A stretch of DNA of 33,974 nucleotides from the NCBI GenBank assembly GCA_937928765.1, contig CALFVX010000025.1:1-33974 (forward strand). Direction: 5' to 3'. The notes under the pieces were generated by a model that worked only from the letters and a program-made list of their open reading frames with translations, was not told where the DNA came from and did not search any database. Position 1 is the stretch's first letter; every line of letters begins with the position of its first letter. Position numbers and translations under genes: made by a program. Source of the DNA: an uncultured Endomicrobiia bacterium. GTDB lineage: Bacteria > Elusimicrobiota > Endomicrobiia > DTEH01. Positions 26,763-33,974 of this stretch are shown one piece after another.

Positions 26763-28934
26763 ATGTTCAAAAAAACTAAAACAATTTTTTTAATTTTTTT
26801 AATTTTTATTTTTTACTCTTATCTTTTTTCAACTTATTCAGGCAAAGATACAGCATTATTTTTAAAGTTCAATCCTGAAGCTAGTTCTGCATCAATGGGT
26901 GATACTTACCTTTTTTCAGCAAGTGGGATAAACAATCCAGCAACAGTTGGTTTAGTTTATCAACCGAGATTAACACTAAGTCATATAGAATGGGTGGAAG
27001 ATATTAAATATAGTTATTTATCTTTTGAAAGTCCATTTAGTTTTGGTAATTTAGGATTTTCATTGAGTTATCTTGGATATGGAGATATAAAGGGTATAGA
27101 TATGAATCTTGAGGAGTATAGTATTGCCCAGAGTTATGATATGTTATTTTCAATTTCTTATGGCAAGCAGATAGGTGTAGAGATTCCGGTTTATCGTGAA
27201 TATGGTTTAGTAGGTACAAACTTAAAATTTATAAAGAGTCAGTTAGCGCAATATTCAGCAGAATCAATAGCAATTGATTTAGGCACAATTGTTAATATAG
27301 GATTGATAACAGGGTTAGAGAAAATAGATAGATTAAGAGCATCATTAACATATAAAAATTTAGGTTCAAAGATGAAGTTTGTAAAGAAAGAAAATAGTTT
27401 ACCTAGTGGATTAAATTTTGGCATAGGCATAGATTATCCCCAATTAAAGAAGTTAGAGTTTGGTTTAGCAGTAGATATACCAGATAATAGCAATCCAGTA
27501 TATTCTTTAGGGTTTAGTATAACGCCGGTATATTTTTTAGTATTAAGGTGTGGATACAAACACACACATAATTCAGTTTCAGATGGGTTAACAGGCGGTT
27601 TTGGTGTTAATTTAGGTTCAGTGAGGTTTGACTATGCTGTTAAGCGATTTAGTGAATTTAAGACACTTGGAGGTTTAGGTTTGATACATCAAGTATCAAT
27701 AGGGATTGCTTTAGGAAGTTTTATAAATCAAGAGATTGCTTCAGAATATTATATTAAACAACATTTGAATAAGGCGTATGAGTTTTATTATCAGAAGGAA
27801 TACCAGTTGGCAAAAGAACGAATAAACGAGATTTTAAATATCTATTCAGATTATAAAGCAGCGATAGTATTACTTCAAAAGATAGAAAATACGATAAAAA
27901 AAGAAAACGAGGATAAAGAAAAACAAATTAATAATTGGTTGAAAAAAGCAGAAATTTTTTTAGAAAAGAAAGATTACATAAATTCAAAACGATATTATAC
28001 ACAAGTGTTGCGATTAGATAAAGAAAATACACAAGCACAACAAGGAATGCAAACTCTTCAAAAAGAAATTGAAAGTTTACAACAAGAAAGGATAAAACAA
28101 AAAAATGCAAAGAAAATAGAAAAAATCTGGCAGGAAGCTGTAAAAATTTACAAAGAAGGGAACTTCATAAAATCAAAGGAAAAATTTAAAGAAATACTTT
28201 TAATTGATCCTAATCACGAACCTACAAAAAATTATATAACAGAAATAGAAACACAGATTGCACTACTTAATGCAGAACAAATAAATAGTTTGTATTTACA
28301 AGGTGTAGAATTGTTTAATAATAAGAAATATCTAGAAGCATCAAAATATTTTGAAGCAGTAGTTTTAGCCTCACCAGATCGTATTGATGCAGGAGAGTAT
28401 TTAAAAAAGTGTAAACAAGCAATAGAAGAAGAAGAAGAAAGAAAGCGGCAAGAAGAAATAGCAAAACTTCAGAATGAAAATAGAAAAGAGATGGAGAGAA
28501 TTTTTATCACTTCGTTAAAGTTTTACGAAAAATCAGATTATATAAAAGCATTAGATATGTTTAATGAAGCTGTAAAGGTTGCAGAAAAGTATCAGTTTAA
28601 TGAATATCTTGAGAAGTCAAAGAATTACATAAATAACATAAAATTAGAACTTTCAGAACAATATTATAAAAAAGGCTATCAATTATACCAACAAAATAAA
28701 TTTGAACAAGCATATGAAGAATATTCAAAATCTCTACAATACAATCCCAACAATATTACAGTACAGAATGAAATAGGCAGGTTAAAAGAAAAACTAGCAC
28801 AGAAGTATTATGATATAGGAATTTCTTATTACACGAAAGGAGAAACAGAAAAAGCAAGAGAATTTTTCAATAGGTCGTTATATTATATGCCGAAAAAAGA
28901 AGAAACATTAAGAGCTCTTGAAAGGATAAAATAA
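26763..28934 (+). CDS. PorV/PorQ-family outer-membrane barrel with C-terminal TPR/coiled-coil domain
   Basis: A 723-residue exported protein. Residues 1-23 are a signal peptide. The barrel part (about 25-320) begins DTALFLKFNPEASSASMGDTYLFSA and INNPATVGLVYQPRLTLSHIEWVEDIKYSYLSF, the family signature of PorV/PorQ (UPF0164-type) proteins, and continues with alternating strands to LGLIHQVSIGIALGSF. From about 330 to the end it is helical: several TPR units (AYEFYYQKEYQLAKERINEIL; NSKRYYTQVLRLDKENTQAQ; ASKYFEAVVLASPDRIDAGEYL; AYEEYSKSLQYNPNN; AREFFNRSLYYMPKKEETL) with charged coiled-coil linkers. PorV proteins are known in type IX secretion and related surface display; that role here is inference, since no other secretion component is present. 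ATG follows AAGGAG. Confidence 0.86.
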   Translation: MFKKTKTIFLIFLIFIFYSYLFSTYSGKDTALFLKFNPEASSASMGDTYLFSASGINNPATVGLVYQPRLTLSHIEWVEDIKYSYLSFESPFSFGNLGFSLSYLGYGDIKGIDMNLEEYSIAQSYDMLFSISYGKQIGVEIPVYREYGLVGTNLKFIKSQLAQYSAESIAIDLGTIVNIGLITGLEKIDRLRASLTYKNLGSKMKFVKKENSLPSGLNFGIGIDYPQLKKLEFGLAVDIPDNSNPVYSLGFSITPVYFLVLRCGYKHTHNSVSDGLTGGFGVNLGSVRFDYAVKRFSEFKTLGGLGLIHQVSIGIALGSFINQEIASEYYIKQHLNKAYEFYYQKEYQLAKERINEILNIYSDYKAAIVLLQKIENTIKKENEDKEKQINNWLKKAEIFLEKKDYINSKRYYTQVLRLDKENTQAQQGMQTLQKEIESLQQERIKQKNAKKIEKIWQEAVKIYKEGNFIKSKEKFKEILLIDPNHEPTKNYITEIETQIALLNAEQINSLYLQGVELFNNKKYLEASKYFEAVVLASPDRIDAGEYLKKCKQAIEEEEERKRQEEIAKLQNENRKEMERIFITSLKFYEKSDYIKALDMFNEAVKVAEKYQFNEYLEKSKNYINNIKLELSEQYYKKGYQLYQQNKFEQAYEEYSKSLQYNPNNITVQNEIGRLKEKLAQKYYDIGISYYTKGETEKAREFFNRSLYYMPKKEETLRALERIK

Positions 28935-29021
28935 ATTTTATATAAGTTTTTATAATAACTAAAAATTAAGGATTTAATATATCAGCACTAAAAAAATCAC
29001 ACATAAAAGGAGGATTTAAAG

Positions 29022-31850
29022 ATGGAAAAAATATTTAAAAAAACGATATTATTTTTTGTTTACATATTATTTTTAAGTATTTTTGAATTATATTCAGAAG
29101 CACCGAATTTGATAAACTATCAGGGTAGGCTAAGAGAGAATGGACAGCCAGCACAAGGGACAAAGAATATGGAATTCAGGATATATAATGCACAGACAGG
29201 AGGAACACCTATTTGGAGTTCAGGCCAGGTCCAAGTTTTAGTATCAACGGGAATATTTAGTTACCAATTAAATCCCACAGGGATAGATTGGTCAAAAGGG
29301 ACATATTATTTAGAACTTGCTATAGAAGGTGTCACATTAACTCCCAGAGAGAGGTTTGTATCAGTTCCGTATGCATTTGAAGCAAACACATTGTCAGGAA
29401 GGACATACGAAGCGTTTGTATCAACCTGGGGTGTTAATCAGACAATAGGTGGCATAAAAACATTCACAAGCAGTGTCACGATAACAGGATCTGGTGGTTT
29501 GGGTGTAAGTTATGGTATTGTTGCAGGGACAATAACTTTGACAGGGATACCTCCTTCAATTAAACGAAATGTAGCTAATGAATCATTAGATTTATATGGT
29601 GGAAATACAGCAGATGGTGCCCGGCTTAGGTTGTTTGGTCATCAGGAAGGGTATGGCAATGCAGGCTGTGCTGAATTATGGTTAGCCAATCAGCCAATTT
29701 CAAGATTTAGAGTTAGAGGATACTGGCAAAATCCTGATACCCGACTTACAGTTTGGTCACAGGGTGGTGTAAGAGTTGGCTCAACAGACGCAGACCCTGG
29801 GATAAACAATCTTGCAGTTGATGGTCAACTTATAGTAGTTGGCACAACAACAATTCAAGGAAACGCCTTTTCCGTAGGCGGTTCAACATTTGTAGTTACC
29901 GCAGGCAACATCGGCATCGGGACGACGGGACCTACTCAAAGGTTAACTGTTGCCGGGAATATCGGAATTCAATTTGGAGCTAATGCGTTTATTGGAACTT
30001 TGGATAATTATGCTTTGAGGTTGAGAACAAATAATGCAGACAGGGTGTATATAACAAATACAGGCAACATCGGCATTGGGACGACGGCACCATCACATAG
30101 ATTGAGGGTAGAAGGTGGTATAATTGCAACATCAAGTATAACAGCGAATGGCGGTTTTTACGGTGATGGTTCTGGGCTTACGAATATAGTAGCAAGTCAA
30201 GTGCCGGCAAGCGGAGTTCAAGCGGGAGCACTTGGTAGTGGAGTAATAGCGAGTTCGATAGCTGTGAATGCAGTGCATACAGCTGCGATACAAGACAATG
30301 CAGTGACAAATGCAAAGGTATCAAGTATAGATGCGTCAAAGATAACTAGTGGTAATTTGGCAATAGCGCGGATGCCTACAGGTGGTAATTGGGCGATAAG
30401 TAGCAATTTAAGCATAGCAGGTTCAACATTTGTAGTAACAACCTCAGGCAATGTCGGCATCGGGACGACGAATCCTACGGCGAGATTGGAAGTTGCAGGG
30501 CAGATAAAAATTACAGGTGGTTCACCAGGAGCAGGTAAGGTTTTAACTTCTGATGCAAGCGGTTTAGCAAGTTGGCAGACGCCGACAGGAGGTTTGCCTT
30601 CTGGAACTTCTGGTCAGACACTCCGGCATGATGGCACAAATTGGGTAGCCAATAGCGTTTTATTCAACAACGGCACCAACGTCGGCATTGGGACGACGGC
30701 ACCAGCTCAAAAATTGCATGTAGCAGGAAAAATTCAGGTTGGAAATGATGCCGCAACAGCTACAGCAGGCACTATTCGCTGGACTGGTACAAACTTTGAG
30801 GGTTTTGACGGAAGTGTTTGGAAGACGTTAGATGTTCAATCTACAAGTGGTGGTGGTTGGACCGAGGATGTGGGAGGTAATAGGGTTTATGTTACAAATA
30901 CCGCTCGCAATGTCGGCATCGGGACGACGACACCGGGGGCAAAGTTGGAAGTTAACAATACGATTTCAGGAAACTCAAGAGGAGGAATTATAATAAACAG
31001 AGTAGACAACACGAATTATGAGGCTGCTTTAATGTTTAAGACAGGCAATACTTTAGATTGGTGGTTTGGAACTGATAACGATGCCACAAATAAGTTATAT
31101 ATTTGGCGAAGTGTTCCGGGATTTGTCCAAACGTGGGATACAAGCGGCAACGTCGGCATCGGGACGACGGATCCAAGTCAAAGGTTGCATGTGGTAGGGA
31201 ATGCGACAATATCAGACAACGTCGGCATCGGGACGACGGGGCCGGTATGGAGAACAGATATCCGTAGTACTTTAGGAGTCGCAAGCGCCGTGGCTTCTCC
31301 CGCAAACTTTTTAGCAATATGGGCTGATAGCGACACAGACCATCCGGTGATCGTCTATCCTTCAACAAAACGTTTGAGAATTGGGACATGGACGAGTTAT
31401 ACCGGTACAGGTTGGGCTGAGAGAGTTAGTATTGATTCAGCAGGCAACGTCGGCATCGGAACGACGAGTCCAACACAAAAATTATACGTAGTAGGAAACA
31501 TATATGCTACTGGAAGTTGCAGTGGTGGTTCAGATATAAGGTGGAAGAAAGACATAAAGCCATTGGGTAAAGTTTTAGACAAGCTGGTACACATTAATGG
31601 TGTAATTTACAGGTGGAATAAAGAAGAATATCCAGATTTAAATTTTGATGACAAAGAGCATATAGGTTTAATAGCGCAGGAAGTAGAGAAATATTTTCCA
31701 GAGGTTGTAGATACAAATTCAGATGGATACAAATCTCTTGATTATAGTAGGATTACAGTGATATTATTAGAAGCAATCAAAGAGCAACAAAAACAGATAG
31801 AAGAACTTACACTACAAATAAACAAATTAAAGGAGTATATAAAACAATGA
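29022..31850 (+). CDS. Exported fibre-like repeat protein with C-terminal S74 self-cleaving chaperone domain
   Basis: A 942-residue surface protein. Residues 1-27 form a signal peptide. Residues 28-126 are a conserved N-terminal domain (NLINYQGRLRENGQPAQG to SVPYAFEANTLSG) common in exported proteins of uncultured diderms. Residues about 260-830 are beta-rich with eight GN(V/I)GIGTT repeats at residues 296, 349, 477, 553, 630, 710, 733 and 809. Residues 835-942 are an Intramolecular Chaperone Auto-processing domain (Peptidase S74): GSDIRWKKDI matches SDxRxKxxI with catalytic Ser837 and Lys842 five residues apart, as in phage endosialidase. It ends in a trimeric-looking coiled coil (EAIKEQQKQIEELTLQINKLK). 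The protein probably trimerises and cleaves itself before Ser837. ATG is 7 nt after AAAGGAGG. The gene is noticeably richer in G and C than its neighbours. Confidence 0.9.
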   Translation: MEKIFKKTILFFVYILFLSIFELYSEAPNLINYQGRLRENGQPAQGTKNMEFRIYNAQTGGTPIWSSGQVQVLVSTGIFSYQLNPTGIDWSKGTYYLELAIEGVTLTPRERFVSVPYAFEANTLSGRTYEAFVSTWGVNQTIGGIKTFTSSVTITGSGGLGVSYGIVAGTITLTGIPPSIKRNVANESLDLYGGNTADGARLRLFGHQEGYGNAGCAELWLANQPISRFRVRGYWQNPDTRLTVWSQGGVRVGSTDADPGINNLAVDGQLIVVGTTTIQGNAFSVGGSTFVVTAGNIGIGTTGPTQRLTVAGNIGIQFGANAFIGTLDNYALRLRTNNADRVYITNTGNIGIGTTAPSHRLRVEGGIIATSSITANGGFYGDGSGLTNIVASQVPASGVQAGALGSGVIASSIAVNAVHTAAIQDNAVTNAKVSSIDASKITSGNLAIARMPTGGNWAISSNLSIAGSTFVVTTSGNVGIGTTNPTARLEVAGQIKITGGSPGAGKVLTSDASGLASWQTPTGGLPSGTSGQTLRHDGTNWVANSVLFNNGTNVGIGTTAPAQKLHVAGKIQVGNDAATATAGTIRWTGTNFEGFDGSVWKTLDVQSTSGGGWTEDVGGNRVYVTNTARNVGIGTTTPGAKLEVNNTISGNSRGGIIINRVDNTNYEAALMFKTGNTLDWWFGTDNDATNKLYIWRSVPGFVQTWDTSGNVGIGTTDPSQRLHVVGNATISDNVGIGTTGPVWRTDIRSTLGVASAVASPANFLAIWADSDTDHPVIVYPSTKRLRIGTWTSYTGTGWAERVSIDSAGNVGIGTTSPTQKLYVVGNIYATGSCSGGSDIRWKKDIKPLGKVLDKLVHINGVIYRWNKEEYPDLNFDDKEHIGLIAQEVEKYFPEVVDTNSDGYKSLDYSRITVILLEAIKEQQKQIEELTLQINKLKEYIKQ
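29907..31466 (+). repeat. Eight copies of a GC-rich 21-bp in-frame repeat (N-V/I-G-I-G-T-T)
   Basis: The copies are at 29907-29927, 30066-30086, 30450-30470, 30678-30698, 30909-30929, 31149-31169, 31218-31238 and 31446-31466. The core GTCGGCATCGGGACGACG, preceded by AAC or AAT, varies at only a few bases: ATC for GTC in the first two copies, ATT for ATC in copies 2 and 4, GGA for GGG in the last. It is about two-thirds G+C, using GGC, GGG, ATC, GTC and ACG codons that are scarce in the surrounding AT-rich genes. Distances are all multiples of three (69 to 384 nt). A second, AT-rich repeat, GTTCAACATTTGTAGT, precedes copies 1 and 3. Confidence 0.92.
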
Positions 31851-31960
31851 AGATTTTAAAATCAATTATTAAATATTTAGAAACAATATTAGAAGACAAA
31901 CCAAAACCAAAAATTAAAAAAAATCATAAAAATATTTATTTACTAGACACAAAATATTAA
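31847..31960 (+). CDS. Possible 37-residue micro-protein overlapping the S74 gene stop
   Basis: An ATG at 31847 overlaps the upstream TGA (ATGA), the arrangement used by translationally coupled genes. AAAGGAG lies at 31829-31834, inside the S74 gene end and 12 nt before the start. The 37-residue product is basic and Lys-rich, with an N-terminal amphipathic helix (MKILKSIIKYLETILED), then KPKPKIKKNHKN. I recognise no family. It ends at TAA 31958-31960. It could be a real small gene or a chance short frame; the overlapping start and Shine-Dalgarno favour the former modestly. Confidence 0.4.
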   Translation: MKILKSIIKYLETILEDKPKPKIKKNHKNIYLLDTKY

Positions 31961-31999
31961 AAAGCATGGAAAAATTTTGAAAAATAAATGATATTAGTA

Positions 32000-32060
32000 A
32001 ATAAACCACATGAGTAATTTAACTTCTAATAAAACAAAAATTTGCCATATGTGGGTTTAT
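32000..32060 (+). repeat. Imperfect inverted repeat covering the upstream ATG of the FN3 gene
   Basis: ATAAACCACAT (32000-32010) and ATGTGGGTTTAT (32049-32060) are complementary apart from one unpaired G, with a 38-nt loop. The right arm contains the ATG at 32049. If formed in RNA it would hide that start, either regulating translation or showing that the gene really starts downstream. Confidence 0.5.
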
Positions 32061-33974
32061 AAAAATTTAAGTTTAATAATTGTTGGTTGGTTTAATCTTG
32101 TTAGAATTTGGTTAAATTTGTTAAAATTTTCAAAGTATGAATTTTTTGTTTTATTTTTTTGTTTTATTTCAAATTTTTTGTTTGCTGGATACAAATCGGC
32201 TGGAAGTTATGAGATAATTACAGATGTATTTTCTACTGCTGGAAATACAACTTCATCACAGCAATATTTAAATGATTCCTCATTAATAAGTTTTTCAACT
32301 TTTTATGATGTTATTGGTTCAACAGAAGTAATAAGTGGATATTTGCAGAACATAAACAACCTGCCTTTGGTTTTTCTTACAACGCCGTATAATGAAACCT
32401 GGGCAGAAGATGATACAGTTTTGTTTAAGTGGGAATATTTTGACTATGATAACAACAGTCAAGCAAAATTTCAAGTGGTTTTATCAACCACAGCAGATTT
32501 TAGCGGTACTGACTATGGTTCAGGTATAGTTAGTTCAAGTTCAACCCAGTGGGAAAGTTTTCCTCTTGACAGTGCGACATATTACTGGTATGTTAAAGTT
32601 TGGGATAGCGATTGGTATGAGTATAGTTTTTCTACATATAGTTTGAAATTTTTCTGTGTTGATAAGACAAGTCCAACATTACAAATAGTTAATTGGGATA
32701 TAAATATGAGTTCAATAACAGTTTATGTAGAAGCAACTGATACAGGTTCAGGACTACATTCTTTGCCATACAGGTTTCATATATCTACATCATCAAATTT
32801 TGAAACAAACATAACAACAACGACTTCCTGGGTGGCTCAGTCATCATGGACATTTACAGGTCTTACATATAATACAACTTACTATTTTAAAGTTCAAGCG
32901 AGAGATAAGTTTTATAATACGACAACAGTTGTCCAGCCTAAGGTAACTTTGGCTACACCACCAAAACTTTCAGCAAACCCATGGCAAACTATAACAAATA
33001 CTTCAATTCAGGTAAGTTGGGCCCTTGATGAGACACCACCAAATCCTGACAATACAATTTATGCGGTAGAAATTTCAAGTGATATAAATTTTTCTTTTAT
33101 TTTTAGTTCTTCTGGTATAAAGACAGACCAACAATTGACAGTTTCAGGTCTTACACCAAACACCACATATTATGCCCGTGTTGTTGCATATAATTGGGAA
33201 GGAACGCCTGCTTCAACATATTTATCTGGCTGGCATGCAACTTTGTGTAGCACACCTTCAGCTAATTGGTCAAGTATATGGGTTACTAGTATGGTGGTAA
33301 GTTGGACAAATCCTTTTCCGAGTAATCCTTTGAATACAAAATATATAGTAGAACTCTCAAGCACAAACTTTGTTTCAGGTCAGGTGTATTCAAGTTCAAC
33401 AGTTTGTGGAGTATATAGTTCAACTATAACAGGTTTATCAGCAAACACAACATATTATGCAAGGGTAAAAGCAGTAAACTGGGAAGGCGAAATTCAGATG
33501 CAGAATTTAGCAATACCAAAGTCAACTTTAGCAAATCTACCTTTGATGGATAGGTTTTCCAACATTACAAATACATCTATAACAATAAACTGGCAGGCGA
33601 ATGGTAATCCAGAATGGACAAAGTATTATGTTCAGGTATCAAGTTATGGCAGTTTTAGCCCTCCAAGTAGTGATGGTTATACATATAATTTATATTTTAC
33701 AACAAGTGGTTTAATTCCAAATACAACATATTGGTTTAGGGTTCAATCAATAAATAATGAAGGTGTTGGTAGTGGATGGATGGGTCCTGTTTCAACTCAT
33801 ACATTGTGTAGTGAACCGTCTAACTTGAGTTGGTCAACTATAACATCAACAACGATACAGGTTAGTTGGGGTTCATCTGAACCTGACAATCCTTTGGATA
33901 CAATATATATAGTAGAAATTTCTACTATGGACAATTTCACAGGTGTAATATATAGTAGTCAAACAACGAGGGGT
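32049..33974 (+). CDS. Large exported fibronectin type III repeat protein (3' partial)
   Basis: An uninterrupted frame of 642 codons that runs off the right edge. The N-terminus has a hydrophobic export signal ending near FLFA-GYKSAG. A TTG at 32118 would give a compact 23-residue signal peptide, whereas ATG at 32049 adds a second hydrophobic stretch; neither has a good ribosome-binding site. Residues about 47-105 form a short domain (SAGSYEIITDVFSTAGNTTSS) of a type seen in other exported proteins of uncultured bacteria. FN3-like modules then follow at about 108-205, 206-300, 300-400, 400-495, 495-587 and 587 to the edge, each with a TxTSIxVSW strand and a GLTPNTTYYxRVxAxNxEG ending. It is probably a surface adhesin or stalk, displayed together with the S74 and PorV proteins. 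The C-terminal anchoring or sorting signal lies beyond the window. Confidence 0.85.
   Translation, partial: MWVYKNLSLIIVGWFNLVRIWLNLLKFSKYEFFVLFFCFISNFLFAGYKSAGSYEIITDVFSTAGNTTSSQQYLNDSSLISFSTFYDVIGSTEVISGYLQNINNLPLVFLTTPYNETWAEDDTVLFKWEYFDYDNNSQAKFQVVLSTTADFSGTDYGSGIVSSSSTQWESFPLDSATYYWYVKVWDSDWYEYSFSTYSLKFFCVDKTSPTLQIVNWDINMSSITVYVEATDTGSGLHSLPYRFHISTSSNFETNITTTTSWVAQSSWTFTGLTYNTTYYFKVQARDKFYNTTTVVQPKVTLATPPKLSANPWQTITNTSIQVSWALDETPPNPDNTIYAVEISSDINFSFIFSSSGIKTDQQLTVSGLTPNTTYYARVVAYNWEGTPASTYLSGWHATLCSTPSANWSSIWVTSMVVSWTNPFPSNPLNTKYIVELSSTNFVSGQVYSSSTVCGVYSSTITGLSANTTYYARVKAVNWEGEIQMQNLAIPKSTLANLPLMDRFSNITNTSITINWQANGNPEWTKYYVQVSSYGSFSPPSSDGYTYNLYFTTSGLIPNTTYWFRVQSINNEGVGSGWMGPVSTHTLCSEPSNLSWSTITSTTIQVSWGSSEPDNPLDTIYIVEISTMDNFTGVIYSSQTTRG

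Noticed and set aside
31036-31389. 117-codon - strand frame within the S74 gene
   Set aside because: It contains repeated Arg-Cys-Arg-Arg strings that are simply the reverse complement of the GC-rich repeats; it is not a gene.
29907-31466. The regularly recurring GC-rich repeats as a CRISPR-like array
   Set aside because: Spacing varies from 69 to 384 nt, always a multiple of three, and the copies are in frame within one long protein. They encode the GIGTT motif; there are no spacers of uniform size and no cas genes.
29022-31850. Prophage tail fibre gene
   Set aside because: Despite the S74 domain, there is a signal peptide and the neighbours are bacterial exported proteins; no integrase, capsid, terminase or baseplate gene is in the window.

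Overview
The window is a very AT-rich (by eye well under a third G+C) bacterial chromosome segment. Every recognisable gene lies on the + strand, which fits one long leading-strand block. The organism is a diderm: it has a TamB-like outer-membrane biogenesis protein, apolipoprotein N-acyltransferase (Lnt), O-antigen-ligase-type glycan enzymes and a PorV/PorQ-type outer-membrane barrel. The mix of PorV-TPR, S74-terminated GIGTT-repeat and FN3-repeat exported proteins, together with a membrane pyrophosphatase, recalls uncultured diderm candidate phyla such as Elusimicrobiota or Omnitrophota. This placement is an impression from gene style, not a phylogeny.

Layout. 3-4289: the 3'-part of tamB, a small membrane/coiled-coil protein of unknown function, and panD. 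4351-8769: a tightly packed, partly overlapping envelope cluster of an HELVH membrane metalloprotease-like protein, a CTP-type lipid kinase, an ABC ATPase with its multi-spanning permease, and an exported NodB deacetylase. 8770-9092: non-coding. 9093-17757: K+-dependent, probably Na+-pumping pyrophosphatase, an NDP-sugar epimerase, recR and two tandem O-antigen-ligase/TPR proteins. 17873-18085: a cold-shock protein with a strong upstream hairpin, followed by a 342-nt intergenic region full of inverted repeats. 18428-22771: secA and lnt. 22856-26009: a 4-oxalocrotonate tautomerase homologue and ribD-ribE-ribBA. 26094-26182: tRNA-Leu(UAA). 26183-26762: non-coding, with a palindrome/promoter candidate. 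26763 to the right edge: a surface module of PorV/PorQ barrel with TPRs, an S74 self-cleaving fibre-like protein, a coupled 37-codon micro-ORF, and a giant FN3-repeat exported protein cut by the window edge.

How the genes fit together. Most of the window serves envelope construction: export (SecA), lipoprotein acylation (Lnt), outer-membrane insertion (TamB), lipid or undecaprenol phosphorylation (CTP-type kinase), glycan precursor and ligation (epimerase, two ligases), cell-wall trimming (deacetylase) and surface display (PorV, S74, FN3). Housekeeping functions (RecR, pantothenate, riboflavin, pyrophosphate energy coupling) lie between them.

The most unusual signals are: eight copies of a strikingly GC-rich, nucleotide-conserved 21-bp repeat inside the AT-rich S74 gene; the nested inverted repeats between csp and secA; the csp leader hairpin; the micro-ORF translationally overlapping the S74 gene; and an inverted repeat covering the upstream start codon of the FN3 gene. 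No CRISPR array, insertion sequence, phage or classical defence system was seen.
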